From positions 1 to 64,000 of the forward strand of contig JANSXP010000014.1 in the NCBI GenBank assembly GCA_024742875.1: DNA of 64,000 nucleotides, in the 5' to 3' direction. Positions 55,149 through 64,000 of this stretch are shown here, piece after piece (position 1 is the first letter of the stretch; every line of letters starts with the position of its first letter). Position numbers and translations under genes: made by a program. Source of the DNA: Planctomycetaceae bacterium. GTDB taxonomy: Bacteria; Planctomycetota; Planctomycetia; Planctomycetales; Planctomycetaceae. The notes beneath the pieces were generated by a model, which saw only the letters and a list, made by a program, of their open reading frames with translations, was not told where the DNA came from and made no database searches.

Positions 55149-56684
55149 TCAGCGACGCCGAAACACGGTGCCCTGCGGATCGGCGTAGATCTCGGAAAAA
55201 TCATCGCTTTTTCGCAGCCGCTGCCAGAGACGCCTGTGTCTTCGGGAGTCGACCACCACCAGATTGATGTTCAGCTGAGCCAGCCGGGCCGACAAATCGG
55301 ACGGCCCTCGCAGCAGCGACAGGTATTCCTGCCAAACCGTTTCCGGAATGACGTGCACATGCAGATTGACGTACGACTGCAACCTGCCTTCCAGACTGTA
55401 CATCACAAATCCGGCCCATTCGGCGGGAATCAGGGCCTGCCCGGGCGGTAAATCGCTGTTCTTCAGAAAGCGGGTGATTTGTAGCGGCGTATAGCGTGCA
55501 AGGACCTCTGCTGGTTGAACGTTTCGCAGGTGCAGACAGGCGGCCCCCCAGTTGGTCCGGCAAAACAGCATCAGCAACAGCAGGCTGCTGGCCAGCGTCC
55601 AGCGAGGATGTCGGTTGTCCGCGTCGGGCCCCGGCATTCGCCGCCACGTGCGTGCGATTGCCGCCAGCTGCCCCCCCAGCGACACCGCCACAACGGGCGC
55701 GTACCAGTTAAGCATCCGCGAGGACCAGACCGCCAGCACGCCAAAGAACAGCAGTGGCAACAATGTGCAGATTCGCCGCCGAGCGGGTGTCGCAGGGATA
55801 CTCGCCAGCCACAGGATGGTGACAACGGCCGTCGCCCGCCCCTGTCGCATCGACAGCGACAGTGGCGCCCATTCAAACATAGAATCGATGTTTGGGTGAC
55901 GGCCCACCCGCAGCACTTCCAGATAGATCTCTGCACCAAACGGATTAAGCAAACCCGCCAGGCAGCAAAGTCCCAGCAGCTGCACTCGCTGTCGAATCAG
56001 TCGACTGTGCGCCACAGCACGCACGCTGCCCGTGCGATGACAGAGGTCTGCGGCTCGCCCGGCAATATCCAGCCCGATCAGCGTCAGGCCGACGGCAAAG
56101 GAACCGTGGCAATTCGCCCACACGACAAACATCAGGCTCACGGCCACCAGCGACCGGCCAGACAGCCGCCGCGATCGAGACAGGAGCATCAGCAGCACAG
56201 CAAAGCAGGGCACTCCCAGCAGCTGAGGACGGATGATCTTCAGTTGCTCCCAGTTGATCGCCAAAAAGGCGGCCGCCGCGACAATCGCCGGCACATACCG
56301 CTGACACCGGCGAAACACGGTCGCCACCACGGCCGTCACCGCGACAGCTACCAACAGAGCGTACACAAACTGCAGCGCGGCCAGTCCCAGCCACGGAGTA
56401 TCGGCCAACACAGCCATCATCACCTGAGACAGCCAGGCGGTGGCCACAAACCGGGCCCCTTCAGCCGCTGGCAACAGCGGCTCAGTGGCGGGAATGCTGC
56501 CGGTCTCCAGAATGTACCGACCATAATTGATATGATCCCACAAGTCTGTGGGCCACAGCGGCCAGGCGGCAAACCGTCCGATGACGAACCCGCCGATCAG
56601 CGCAATCCACACCGTGGTGGAAAACGTCGTGCCACGTCGCCACAAGTGGACGCTTGAGTCAGATCGGGATTCAGCAGAAGCCAT
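55149..56684 (-). CDS. Multi-pass membrane protein, possibly GT-C type
   Basis: 511 residues with the ATG at 56684. About ten hydrophobic segments, for example TTVWIALIGGFVIGRFAAWP, LVAVAVTAVVATVF, LVAVSLMFVVWANCHGSF and LASSLLLLMLFC. The early external loop has DLWDHINYGRYILETGSIPATEPLLP, which in layout resembles the acidic loop of GT-C glycosyltransferases. The C-terminal 100 residues are soluble (LIPAEWAGFVMYSLEGRLQSYVNLHVHVIPETVW). Proteins of this layout are common in planctomycetes without a proven role. No enzyme motif is decisive, so the glycosyltransferase idea is weak. Confidence 0.7.
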   Translation of the reverse strand: MASAESRSDSSVHLWRRGTTFSTTVWIALIGGFVIGRFAAWPLWPTDLWDHINYGRYILETGSIPATEPLLPAAEGARFVATAWLSQVMMAVLADTPWLGLAALQFVYALLVAVAVTAVVATVFRRCQRYVPAIVAAAAFLAINWEQLKIIRPQLLGVPCFAVLLMLLSRSRRLSGRSLVAVSLMFVVWANCHGSFAVGLTLIGLDIAGRAADLCHRTGSVRAVAHSRLIRQRVQLLGLCCLAGLLNPFGAEIYLEVLRVGRHPNIDSMFEWAPLSLSMRQGRATAVVTILWLASIPATPARRRICTLLPLLFFGVLAVWSSRMLNWYAPVVAVSLGGQLAAIARTWRRMPGPDADNRHPRWTLASSLLLLMLFCRTNWGAACLHLRNVQPAEVLARYTPLQITRFLKNSDLPPGQALIPAEWAGFVMYSLEGRLQSYVNLHVHVIPETVWQEYLSLLRGPSDLSARLAQLNINLVVVDSRRHRRLWQRLRKSDDFSEIYADPQGTVFRRR

Positions 56685-56986
56685 CGGGCGGGATTCGCAG
56701 ACTCGAAAGGAGAGGGGAAGTGTACCCCAGAGAATCATGCCTGTGGGGCATTGATCGCAGAACGTCTTGCGAGTCCTCAACAAAGACGAAGCAAACGGCA
56801 GAATTGGGAAAATGCCGATCAATCCGACCCCATCAGCGATTTGCGTGTTGCCCGGTTCACGCGGCGCAATCGTTTTGTTCGGGCCGATACGCAGGAAAGC
56901 GAAGCCCCGTGTGGGACTTCGCTTCGCTGAGATCCGGGCACCGCGTCAGAAAGCAGCCTGGCAGTTGCTTCTGGACGTGCGGCCGA
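56685..56986. other. Intergenic region with terminator hairpin
   Basis: Lies between two minus-strand genes. No credible ORF. The only structure seen is the hairpin at 56898-56923, listed separately; the rest presumably holds the promoter of the membrane-protein gene. Confidence 0.4.
56898..56923 (-). terminator. Hairpin after the secreted protein gene at 56987-58420
   Basis: AGCGAAGTCCC-ACAC-GGGGCTTCGCT on the minus strand, an 11-position stem with one wobble pair, followed by TTCCTG. It begins 64 bases past the stop. The T tract is poor, so it may act as a weak terminator or mRNA 3'-end stabiliser. Confidence 0.5.
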
Positions 56987-58420
56987 TCAGTCGGCCTGGT
57001 AGTAGGTGATGGTGGCCGACATGACGGGCGTGGGGTCCGGCGTGAAGGACACGATCTCGATTTCGTTTTTGGCCACTTTGTCCTGCACAATCAAGCCACG
57101 GGTTTCCGGTTCCTCTTTGCCCGCCAGTCGCAGCTGATGTTTCAGAGCACTCAGGTTCTGCGGTGTCTTGCGAGGCTGAATGCCTCGCAGCATGGCCACC
57201 AGGTCCTCCTCGTCTTCATCGGGAATGACGGGCGGCAGATCGTCGGCCAGTTTCAGATCCTCTTCTTTAAAGACGGTCACCTGAATCTGCCCCACATGGC
57301 GACCATAGTCCATCGCTCGCTGGGCAGACGCTTCCTGTGACAACACGGCGAATGACTCCATCTCGTTGGTCCCGTCAATCTGATAGCCACGCACCACGGT
57401 GCGAACATGTTCAGGTGACAGAATCCACTTGGCACACTCCAGATCACTCACCGTCTGTCGGTAGAGCGTATTCTCCCCGTTCACTTTCAGGACAACGCCC
57501 AGCCGCCCGGACGTGTTGCTCGATCGCACAATGGCCAGTTCCACTTTCTGTCCCTGTTGCGGCTCCTGCACAAAGGCGCGGCCGTCGCGAGTTTCAATGG
57601 CCACTGGCTGACCGTCATACAGAATCTCCAGTTTGAGGGGAGCCGCGCTGTCATTCAGTGGAAATCGAGAGTCCTTTGTTTTGACTTTGACGGCTTCTTC
57701 CACCGCGGTCTGCTCGCGTTTCTCACGTTGCTTCGTCTGCTCTTTGTGAACCGTTTCCGGATCCCGGTCATCACTGGAAGAGCCGTCGAACGTGCCGCCG
57801 TCAAACGCACCTCGCAGCACAAAGCTTTCGCCCAGTTCGCCCAGGGTGGAAGCATCGAGTTTTGCCTGCACCACATCACACGCTCTTTGCAAACCGTCCG
57901 CGCCTCTGCGAAAGGCCAGCACACCAATGCTGACATTCCTTCCGTCCGGGTGCACCTGCACAATACCGGTCAGAAAGGCGTCGGCTTTGGAACGCTGTTT
58001 TCCCCAGGACAGATCAAACGACTTGTCAAAAAACGCATTGCGACCGGCCTGTGTCAGATGTGTGGCATCGCCAATCCGGCCCACCTGTGTGCTGGCATCT
58101 TTGATGATGTTCAGTTGCCGCTGCTCGTCAAAGGGGTTGGCCAGGATCAGCCCCACTTCCAGTCGATCGGCAATCAGAGAGTTCAGCGGACCCACGCTGT
58201 CGCTCAGTTTGTCGTTCCCTTTTTTGATGCGAAACTTCAGCACGCCCACTGTGCGGCAATCGTGCTCGTTCAAATAGTCGATGATGGCGGGAATCTGCTT
58301 TTGCAGGGCCCGCGGGATGGTGTCGTTCGACTGGGCAGACGCCGCTGACAGAAAACTGACCGCGCAAACTGCCAGGAGCGAAAATCGGAAAACGAAGGAA
58401 CGTGAAGAAGAGGGGGACAC
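56987..58420 (-). CDS. Secreted protein of unknown function
   Basis: 477 residues from a GTG at 58420, with AAAGG nine bases upstream and giving a clean signal peptide (FVFRFSLLAVCAVSFLSAASA). The ATG at 58459 is an alternative but is hidden behind a hairpin. The N-terminal region (IPAIIDYLNEHDCRTVGVLKFRIKKGNDKL, then LNSLIADRLEVGLI) has the strand order of CsgG/LpoB-like lipoproteins, a weak impression. A charged linker (KEQTKQREKREQTAVEEAVKVKTKD) separates it from a beta-rich C-terminal half. No enzyme motif; probably periplasmic or surface protein. Confidence 0.7.
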   Translation of the reverse strand: MSPSSSRSFVFRFSLLAVCAVSFLSAASAQSNDTIPRALQKQIPAIIDYLNEHDCRTVGVLKFRIKKGNDKLSDSVGPLNSLIADRLEVGLILANPFDEQRQLNIIKDASTQVGRIGDATHLTQAGRNAFFDKSFDLSWGKQRSKADAFLTGIVQVHPDGRNVSIGVLAFRRGADGLQRACDVVQAKLDASTLGELGESFVLRGAFDGGTFDGSSSDDRDPETVHKEQTKQREKREQTAVEEAVKVKTKDSRFPLNDSAAPLKLEILYDGQPVAIETRDGRAFVQEPQQGQKVELAIVRSSNTSGRLGVVLKVNGENTLYRQTVSDLECAKWILSPEHVRTVVRGYQIDGTNEMESFAVLSQEASAQRAMDYGRHVGQIQVTVFKEEDLKLADDLPPVIPDEDEEDLVAMLRGIQPRKTPQNLSALKHQLRLAGKEEPETRGLIVQDKVAKNEIEIVSFTPDPTPVMSATITYYQAD

Positions 58421-58460
58421 GGCTGTCGCCTTTCGAAAGTGAGTCTGAGGAGGGCACATG

Positions 58461-58485
58461 CCTTGCACCTGATTGAGGTGCAAGG
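58461..58485 (-). promoter_or_regulatory. Perfect 10-bp hairpin in the leader of the secreted protein gene
   Basis: CCTTGCACCT and AGGTGCAAGG flank a 5-base loop. On the minus strand it lies 40 bases before the chosen GTG start and directly in front of the alternative ATG. It could block initiation, stop transcription partly, or stabilise the mRNA. Confidence 0.55.
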
Positions 58486-58636
58486 CTGACAGAACACCGC
58501 TTTTGCTGCCTCGGCGGTCGTACCTACCTTCAAAACGCAGGCAGACAGCCGGACGGACACAAATCCCACGGTTTTCCAGCAAACGCCCAACTCGGCGGGC
58601 GTCAGTCGACGAGCAAATAGTTCGATCGCAGCGCGC

Positions 58637-58666
58637 AAAAAAACTCCGAACGTCGGGCGTTCGGAG
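58637..58666 (-). terminator. Intrinsic terminator of the Tyr-rich protein gene
   Basis: On the minus strand CTCCGAACG-CCCGA-CGTTCGGAG (9 bp, loop 5) is followed by TTTTTTT. It is 100 bases past the stop of the minus-strand gene and about 170 bases ahead of the next gene's leader hairpin. Confidence 0.85.
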
Positions 58667-58765
58667 CTGCCTGGGCGGCCCATGTTGGCACACCGTGACA
58701 CATCCTGCCATGTTGGCAACTGGCGTTACGACTGCGGCGAGAGAGGGAGTGTCCCTGCCAAACGG

Positions 58766-59272
58766 CTACGGGGCTTTCGGAAGATCTTTGGCGTCGCCTT
58801 CGTCGGGCAGATCCGATTTCTTCAAAGCCTCGATACTGACCTTATCTTCCGATTCCGGAATGAATGGCATGGCTCCCGGCTCGGGAAAGGCGCTTTCGGG
58901 GATACTATCCAGATCGGCCTTCTGGTCTTCTTTTTTCAGCAGCGAATACTGCTTGCCAGGTTCTCCTTCCAGATCAAACCGTCCCCAGTAAACGCGGCGA
59001 CGGGGATTGTAGTAGTAGACATAACGGGAGTAGCGGCGGCTGGTGGAGTAGCTGCTCGGATAGTAGACGCAGTAGTGATAGTTGTAGCTGGAGTAGCTGG
59101 TCGTCGGCTTGTAGTAGTAGCGACGCACGTAGTAACGTCGCGTGGGCTGATAGCTCCAGCCGGAGTAATACTGGCGATAACCACGGGGTGTGGGGGTCGG
59201 AGTCATGGCGGACACGCTGCCGGCAGATTGCACCACGCCGGCCAGCATCAGGGCAAGAATCAGATTCTTCAT
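58766..59272 (-). CDS. Secreted Tyr/Arg-rich protein
   Basis: 168 residues. A signal peptide (LILALMLAGVVQSAGSVSA) is followed by an extreme low-complexity part, residues 31-100, with 22 tyrosines and many Arg/Ser (RRYYVRRYYYK and RYVYYYNPRRRVYWG). The C-terminal 70 residues are acidic and Pro-rich (PESAFPEPGAMPFIPESEDK). Tyr-rich repeats in exported proteins can take part in oxidative cross-linking or self-association in matrices; that is inference. It has its own terminator on the 3' side. Confidence 0.75.
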   Translation of the reverse strand: MKNLILALMLAGVVQSAGSVSAMTPTPTPRGYRQYYSGWSYQPTRRYYVRRYYYKPTTSYSSYNYHYCVYYPSSYSTSRRYSRYVYYYNPRRRVYWGRFDLEGEPGKQYSLLKKEDQKADLDSIPESAFPEPGAMPFIPESEDKVSIEALKKSDLPDEGDAKDLPKAP

Positions 59273-59497
59273 CGGTCAGACTTTCATTCTGGTTTGGGGA
59301 GGGTCAGGAGACATTCGACACCCTCTCAAACGCAGCCCCGCCGACAGTCGGACACACTTCCCGGGCAAATGTGCGAATTCACAAACATCGGCGCATTCGC
59401 CCTGACAGCAGACGGGGAATGGCCAGCGGCAGACAGCGGCCATCGGGGTCGACTCATTGAGCCCGCGCCACAGGACACCTTTGCTCGAGAGACCAAT

Positions 59498-59545
59498 CGG
59501 CGAAAAACGAAAGCAGACCGCACGATCGTCGCCGCGCGGTCTGCT
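59498..59545 (-). terminator. Probable terminator after the CHAT protein gene
   Basis: On the minus strand AGCAGACCG (59545-59537) pairs with CGGTCTGCT (59520-59512), loop 16 bases, and TTTCGTTTTTCG follows. It lies 29 bases after the CHAT gene stop. Confidence 0.65.
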
Positions 59546-59573
59546 CCCAGCGGTCACAGAGTTTGACTTTTGA

Positions 59574-62500
59574 TCAGTCCTGCCCCGTCACGGTGAAAGC
59601 CGCCCAGAAAAAGGGATGCGCGGCGCCATTGCGATCTCGGCGAGCACGAATGCGATCAAGCTGGGCCAGCCGCAGAGCACTCGCCCGAGATTCGCCGGCG
59701 GCGAGGTGTTCAAAATAGGCCGTCATCAGTCGTTTGGTTTCGGAGTCAGGAATCTTCCACAGCGTCGACACGACACTTTCGGCGCCGGCCAGCTGCACGG
59801 CCTGCCTCAGACCGGCCACACCCTGACCGCTCGTCAGATCCCCCACGCCCGTTTCACAGGCACTCATCACCACCAGTTTGGTGCCCTGCAAATCGAGCCC
59901 CACGATCTCACTGCCTGTGAGAATGCCATCCAGATTGTCAGAGTCGCTGCCGGAGGGCAGAGTCGAACATCCGGCCAGCAGCAGACCGCAGCGTCGCAGA
60001 GGATTCAGACGCTGATTGGACTCCGGAGAATCGGGCAGCGCGGTTGGATTCCCCAAAGACAGCGGCTCATCCGGCAGCTCTTCTTCTTTCAGGAAGAAAC
60101 CGTGCGTGCCCACGAACAGCGTGTGGGGGCGACGGGTCAGTCGCAGCGCCGTTTCGGACGCCGCCTTGCGCAAAAACATGTCCGGCTTCATGCCAGAGTA
60201 CTCGTTCAGAAATGGGGCAATCGCAACCGCTTCTTTCCCCGTGCCATCCAGTCGCTGCACCGGGCTGGGCAGCATTTCCTTCAGCAGGGTGGCATCCACG
60301 TTCTTCAACAGGCGGACCGCACGCAGAGTCTCGCCGCTGTTTTCCTGAGGGATGTCGGCCGCCGCCACGCCGTAGTCCGGATCGGCAATGATAGTGGGCG
60401 GCTGCAGATCGGCCACTTCCGCCTGCTCTCGCAGCAGATCCCGGCCACTGGAGACGAAACGCACAACGTAGTCTTCCAGCACCAGTTTTCGGTTTGGCTG
60501 CTCGATAGCCGCCCAGGGAATGCTCCACAGGGCCGCGTCCGGACAGAGCGTCAGCCGCTTTGTGCCTTTGGGCAGATGTTTGGCCAGTGGCAGCCAGATT
60601 CGCTGCGTCAGTCCCCGACTCAGTTCGGCCATTTCGACCAGGGCGCCATCTTCGCCAACGGTTTTGATCTTTGCCGCGGAGGACATCACCTGATCCAGAT
60701 ACGGCGTGATCAGTTCACGATCGAGCGTGTCGGCATCGCCCAGTTTGACGACGCGTACAGGCTCTTCCGAATTGCCGGGAATAATCCACGCTGCGTAAAT
60801 GAATGGCCGAACCGATGATCGACTGCTGGGCGCATCGTACCTCGACTCACGCAGTCGAGCGATATCAACAAACACTTCGTCACCCGTCAGGCGACTGCGA
60901 ATTTCATCGCACGTCACCCAGGAGGTTTTCCGACTGTTCAGAAAGGTTTGAAGTTCGTCCGGCAGCCGGGCGAATGATCGATCGGCGGCCTGCTGCAGTC
61001 GCTGCTCGGTTTCGCGAATGTGCGCGTCCTCGGCTTCTGCGTTGGAAAGCGGTGGTAATGTGGCCAGACGTCGCCGACTGTCCAGCCAGCGATCATAATC
61101 TGCGATGTGGCTGTCGGCCGTGCAGAGACGACGGGCCTGGATGTCTCGGGCCGCCAGCTCATTGGCGACATTCTTCGAGTTCAACAGCCAGCCAGCACTT
61201 GCAGCGGCGACAGCATCGTTGTCCAAAGCCACGACTCCCAGTGAGAGTGCGGAATACAACGCAGCGCTGTCGAGGCTCTTCAGGTAGGCAATCTGCTGTG
61301 AGACAGACAGATCGACGAGGACGTTCACGGCGTGGTGCTGCGAGATGCGACGCCCCTGTTCAAAAGCGATCACGGCATCGTCGTAGCGTCCCATGCTGGC
61401 CAGAGCACTCCCCCGTCCATTCCACGCTCCCGCCACTCGCACCGACTGTTCACCAAACGTATCGACGGCCTGCTCTCGTATCTGATCGCAGATCCGAAGC
61501 AGTTCGTCCCAGTCGCTCCCCAGAGTGGCCAGGCGTGCTCGTGCCGGCTGAGAAACGGAGTCTGCCGTGCCACTTTTCTGGTAAAACTCCATCGCGGCCC
61601 TGGAGTGCAGCAGGGACTGTTTCTTATCGCCAAGCGCGAAATGGCCGATCGCCAGCGCGTCTTCCACAAACGCTCTGGTGACGTCGGCCGCATCGCCCAT
61701 CGTCCGGCACAGGGCCTGCGCCTGTTCCATCTGAGCAATTCCCTCTTTCAGCTTCCGCTGCATGAGAGTCACACTGGCCCGTCCCACTGTGGAAGTCAGG
61801 TGCAGTGAAGGGTGGTCTGCTGTCAGATCTCTCACCTGCTCATAGAGTTCGGCCGCCTGTTCCAGTGCACCGTTGTTGGCCAGCGCGACTGCCAACTGCA
61901 CTTTCAGCTTCAGCGTTCTGATGTCCGTGGACCCGAACCGTTTCATCGCAATTTCTGTCGCTTCCTGCAGAGCGCGTTCAGCACCGGGAGAGTCTCCAAT
62001 CATTCCCAGCAGTCCCGAGAGCGTCATCAACTGAAACGCGACTGAAGGATGCTCCTTTCCGAGAACTCTGCGGAAAGACGGCAGGGATTCTTCGATCAGT
62101 TTGCGGGCCTTGAGGAACTGCTTCGCAGCCAGGTAGCTGGCGGCCAGCTGTGATCGGGCTGTCACGGTCATACTGTGGTCATCACCCACGGCATCAGCAA
62201 ACAGCGAGACCATTTCCAGCTGGATGGGAATGGTGGCCACCGGCCCGTCTTTCTTCAGCACTTCACCGCGCTGTCTGATCAGCTCCATCATGCGACTGTT
62301 GATCCGGGCGACCGCCTGGGAATCGCCTGTACGAGCGATAATCAGTTCGGAAATCTCGCGGGCATGCTGCTCACGCTCGAGTCGGACGGAGTTTTTAGAG
62401 ACCCAGGCGGATCGGTCCTCACCGGGCACCATGACACGATACCAGTCTCCCTTCGTCTCCAGTCTCCACAGCTGAGTACCGGCAGCGACACGCGCCAGCA

Positions 62501-64000
62501 CGGTGCTCTCGTCCATGATGGCGGCATTGACCGTCGTCACGAGCATGCCCTCTCCCATCTTCATGAAGGCCGTGCCTGACGCATCCGCCGAACTTCCCGA
62601 TGTGGCCGACGCGTCCGGCCCCGGCGTATCCAGCGGCGCTTCATTCATCGCGACGTCGGTCGCCGGCTGAGAGTTGGCTGCGATCTGCCCGCCGGCCTCT
62701 TCAAACAGCTTGCGGGCGTCCAGCGCGAGTTCGCTGTCTTCACCGTCCGTTTTTTCGAAGATCAGCCACGCCCCTTTGTACAGCTTCTGGGCGCTTTGTG
62801 TGCGGCCCAGTTCTGTAAGCGCGTCGGCCGCGTAGGTGTAGCTCCAGCCGTCAATCGTCAACAGGTTGTCGTTGTCACTCAGCTGTGCGGCCGCGGAGTA
62901 ATGATCGAGGGCGGCCTGGTAATTCTCCCGGGCGTAGTCCATATCGCCCAGCGCGTGCAGCGTTTCTTTCTTCATGCTCAGCATATAAGCGACGTCACCG
63001 GCGGCGGATCCCGCAGGCAGTGTGGTGTTGATGGCGTTGTACCAGCGTTCTGCCTCACGGAACTGATCGCGCTGCTGCCAGGCTTCTCCCAGATAGAACT
63101 GACAGATCGCCAGATCCACCTTCTGATCAATGTGCCAGGTTCTCAGCATTCCCAGCGCCGAGGTGACCGTCGTGATGGCGGGAAGCGGCTGCTCGGCGGC
63201 CAGATGAAGTTCGGCCTGACTGATGAGACTGCGAGGCTGTTCGATCGCAGCGGCGGGCAGGACCTTCTGGTAGATTCCGGTGGCCGTCTGCAGGTCATTG
63301 ATCGCGGCCTGATATTGTGTGGTTTCGTCCATCGCCAACGACCGGTTGTAGCGGTACACGGCCATGTCCTGGTGATCGTCTCCCAGGATTGATGCGGCAA
63401 CAGCCATCGCGGCTGTGAATTTCTTCTGCGCGGCCGGCAGCTTACCGCGTTCGTAGTCCACCAGGCCGCTCACGTTGAAAACCTCTGCGGCAACCAGCGT
63501 TTGCGCAAGATCAAGCTGCTGGACACGTTTGCGTGCGGTCCGCATCAGTTCGTTGGCCTGATCGATCTCGCCGGCCTCCAGCAGGTTGGCGGCATACACC
63601 GACTGCAGCACCAGGTACATCGGCGCGTCATCGCCGAATCCGCTTTCCGTCCGCTTCAGCAATTGCTCTAAAGCATCTCGGGCCTGATCCGGTTCCATCG
63701 TGTTGGCCCGCTGCAGCCCGTCGATGATGCTCAACAGCATCGGATGTGCGACCGCCTGCCACTGTTCTCCCAGCAGATGCACCTGACCTTTGTGAATCCG
63801 CAGCGACTGACCGCCTGTCTCCACGGCAATCAGATCGCCAATGCGAGCGGTGGCCGTCAGGGTTTCGTAAGTGGAGACCACGCGTTTCACATTGCCGTCG
63901 GCATCCAGCAGGTAGCCGTTCTCGGCCGTCACGATGGCCACGTCATCGGCCATCGTCGCGGGGATCAGCAGGGAGGCCAGCAGGCACAGAATGAGATTTT
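59574..64000 (-). CDS. Large SH3-TPR-CHAT protein, N-terminus off the window
   Basis: The frame stays open to the window edge; the last codons read a signal peptide (NLILCLLASLLIPATMADD), so the true start is just beyond 64000 and the protein is exported, with over 1,470 residues. In order: SH3-like region (AIVTAENGYLLD), TPR-like helices, a second SH3-like segment (LVTTVNAAIMDESTVLARV, then WYRVMVPGEDRSAWVS), further TPRs, and a C-terminal CHAT domain. The caspase-type dyad is present: His in LFVGTHGFF (codon at 60102-60104) and Cys in VMSACETGVGD (codon at 59856-59858). CHAT proteins are clan CD peptidases; the dyad is intact, the substrate unknown. Confidence 0.92.
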   Translation of the reverse strand, partial: NLILCLLASLLIPATMADDVAIVTAENGYLLDADGNVKRVVSTYETLTATARIGDLIAVETGGQSLRIHKGQVHLLGEQWQAVAHPMLLSIIDGLQRANTMEPDQARDALEQLLKRTESGFGDDAPMYLVLQSVYAANLLEAGEIDQANELMRTARKRVQQLDLAQTLVAAEVFNVSGLVDYERGKLPAAQKKFTAAMAVAASILGDDHQDMAVYRYNRSLAMDETTQYQAAINDLQTATGIYQKVLPAAAIEQPRSLISQAELHLAAEQPLPAITTVTSALGMLRTWHIDQKVDLAICQFYLGEAWQQRDQFREAERWYNAINTTLPAGSAAGDVAYMLSMKKETLHALGDMDYARENYQAALDHYSAAAQLSDNDNLLTIDGWSYTYAADALTELGRTQSAQKLYKGAWLIFEKTDGEDSELALDARKLFEEAGGQIAANSQPATDVAMNEAPLDTPGPDASATSGSSADASGTAFMKMGEGMLVTTVNAAIMDESTVLARVAAGTQLWRLETKGDWYRVMVPGEDRSAWVSKNSVRLEREQHAREISELIIARTGDSQAVARINSRMMELIRQRGEVLKKDGPVATIPIQLEMVSLFADAVGDDHSMTVTARSQLAASYLAAKQFLKARKLIEESLPSFRRVLGKEHPSVAFQLMTLSGLLGMIGDSPGAERALQEATEIAMKRFGSTDIRTLKLKVQLAVALANNGALEQAAELYEQVRDLTADHPSLHLTSTVGRASVTLMQRKLKEGIAQMEQAQALCRTMGDAADVTRAFVEDALAIGHFALGDKKQSLLHSRAAMEFYQKSGTADSVSQPARARLATLGSDWDELLRICDQIREQAVDTFGEQSVRVAGAWNGRGSALASMGRYDDAVIAFEQGRRISQHHAVNVLVDLSVSQQIAYLKSLDSAALYSALSLGVVALDNDAVAAASAGWLLNSKNVANELAARDIQARRLCTADSHIADYDRWLDSRRRLATLPPLSNAEAEDAHIRETEQRLQQAADRSFARLPDELQTFLNSRKTSWVTCDEIRSRLTGDEVFVDIARLRESRYDAPSSRSSVRPFIYAAWIIPGNSEEPVRVVKLGDADTLDRELITPYLDQVMSSAAKIKTVGEDGALVEMAELSRGLTQRIWLPLAKHLPKGTKRLTLCPDAALWSIPWAAIEQPNRKLVLEDYVVRFVSSGRDLLREQAEVADLQPPTIIADPDYGVAAADIPQENSGETLRAVRLLKNVDATLLKEMLPSPVQRLDGTGKEAVAIAPFLNEYSGMKPDMFLRKAASETALRLTRRPHTLFVGTHGFFLKEEELPDEPLSLGNPTALPDSPESNQRLNPLRRCGLLLAGCSTLPSGSDSDNLDGILTGSEIVGLDLQGTKLVVMSACETGVGDLTSGQGVAGLRQAVQLAGAESVVSTLWKIPDSETKRLMTAYFEHLAAGESRASALRLAQLDRIRARRDRNGAAHPFFWAAFTVTGQD

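Noticed and set aside
55515-56657. 380-codon plus-strand ORF antisense to the membrane protein
   Set aside because: It is rich in Gln, Arg, His and Pro, and is the shadow of a strongly hydrophobic minus-strand gene with a start and clear membrane helices.

Overview
The window looks like chromosomal DNA of a planctomycete, probably order Planctomycetales. The signs are a sulfatase, an ECF sigma factor beside a Ser/Thr kinase with a C-terminal sensor region, a toroid plus DUF4159 protein, a secreted HExxH protein of DUF1570 type, a secreted Tyr-rich protein, a basic/acidic 'histone-like' protein, several large secreted proteins without known function, and a TPR-CHAT protein. I see no rRNA, tRNA, phage, transposase or CRISPR array. 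It reads as core chromosome rich in lineage-specific genes, not as a genomic island.

Layout. 1-5641 (+): end of a sulfatase gene, then ffh-rpsP-trmD-rplS (rimM is missing from its usual place), a YraN-type nuclease-like gene and a secreted rhodanese. 5767-7856 (-): glucosyl/mannosyl-3-phosphoglycerate synthase and phosphatase, a likely compatible-solute pair. 8088-19103: a HExxH protein, an endonuclease/exonuclease/phosphatase protein, an unknown minus-strand protein closed by a good terminator, secreted unknowns, a DUF547 protein, a TIM-barrel sugar isomerase, a membrane protein, and a membrane-anchored protein whose C-terminal half resembles flagellar rod proteins FlgF/FlgG. 19317-25364 (-): rhomboid protease, zinc-ribbon membrane protein, and an ABC exporter whose permease carries a WD40-like propeller between membrane segments. 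25622-28860 (+): moaE-moaA and a GT39-type membrane glycosyltransferase. 28921-37296: ABC-2 permease, PhyH oxygenase, a degenerate-HD/GGDEF diguanylate cyclase, then a minus-strand unit of ECF sigma factor, kinase and FG-GAP protein. 37372-40764 (-): charged bipolar protein, thiC, PAS protein. 41162-49742: a variant type I glutamine synthetase, an enolase-superfamily enzyme, an ATP-grasp enzyme, a zinc alcohol dehydrogenase and a double-DUF4159 protein. 49996-50256: a structured, terminator-closed element carrying a 14-codon ORF with a perfect Shine-Dalgarno. 50414-54507 (+): DUF1338 enzyme, small partner, trpE, holB. 54632-64000 (-): response regulator, membrane protein, secreted proteins and a very large SH3/TPR/CHAT protein running off the right edge.

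Together the genes cover translation and protein export (SRP, S16, L19, TrmD), cofactors (molybdopterin, thiamine), nitrogen and tryptophan metabolism, osmoadaptation and a planctomycete signalling and surface repertoire. The best candidates for something new are the structured element with mini-ORF at 49996-50256, the orphan FlgG-like anchored protein at 17727-19103, the glutamine synthetase with Asp at three conserved active-site Glu positions, the propeller-containing ABC permease, and the C-terminal domain of the GGDEF protein.
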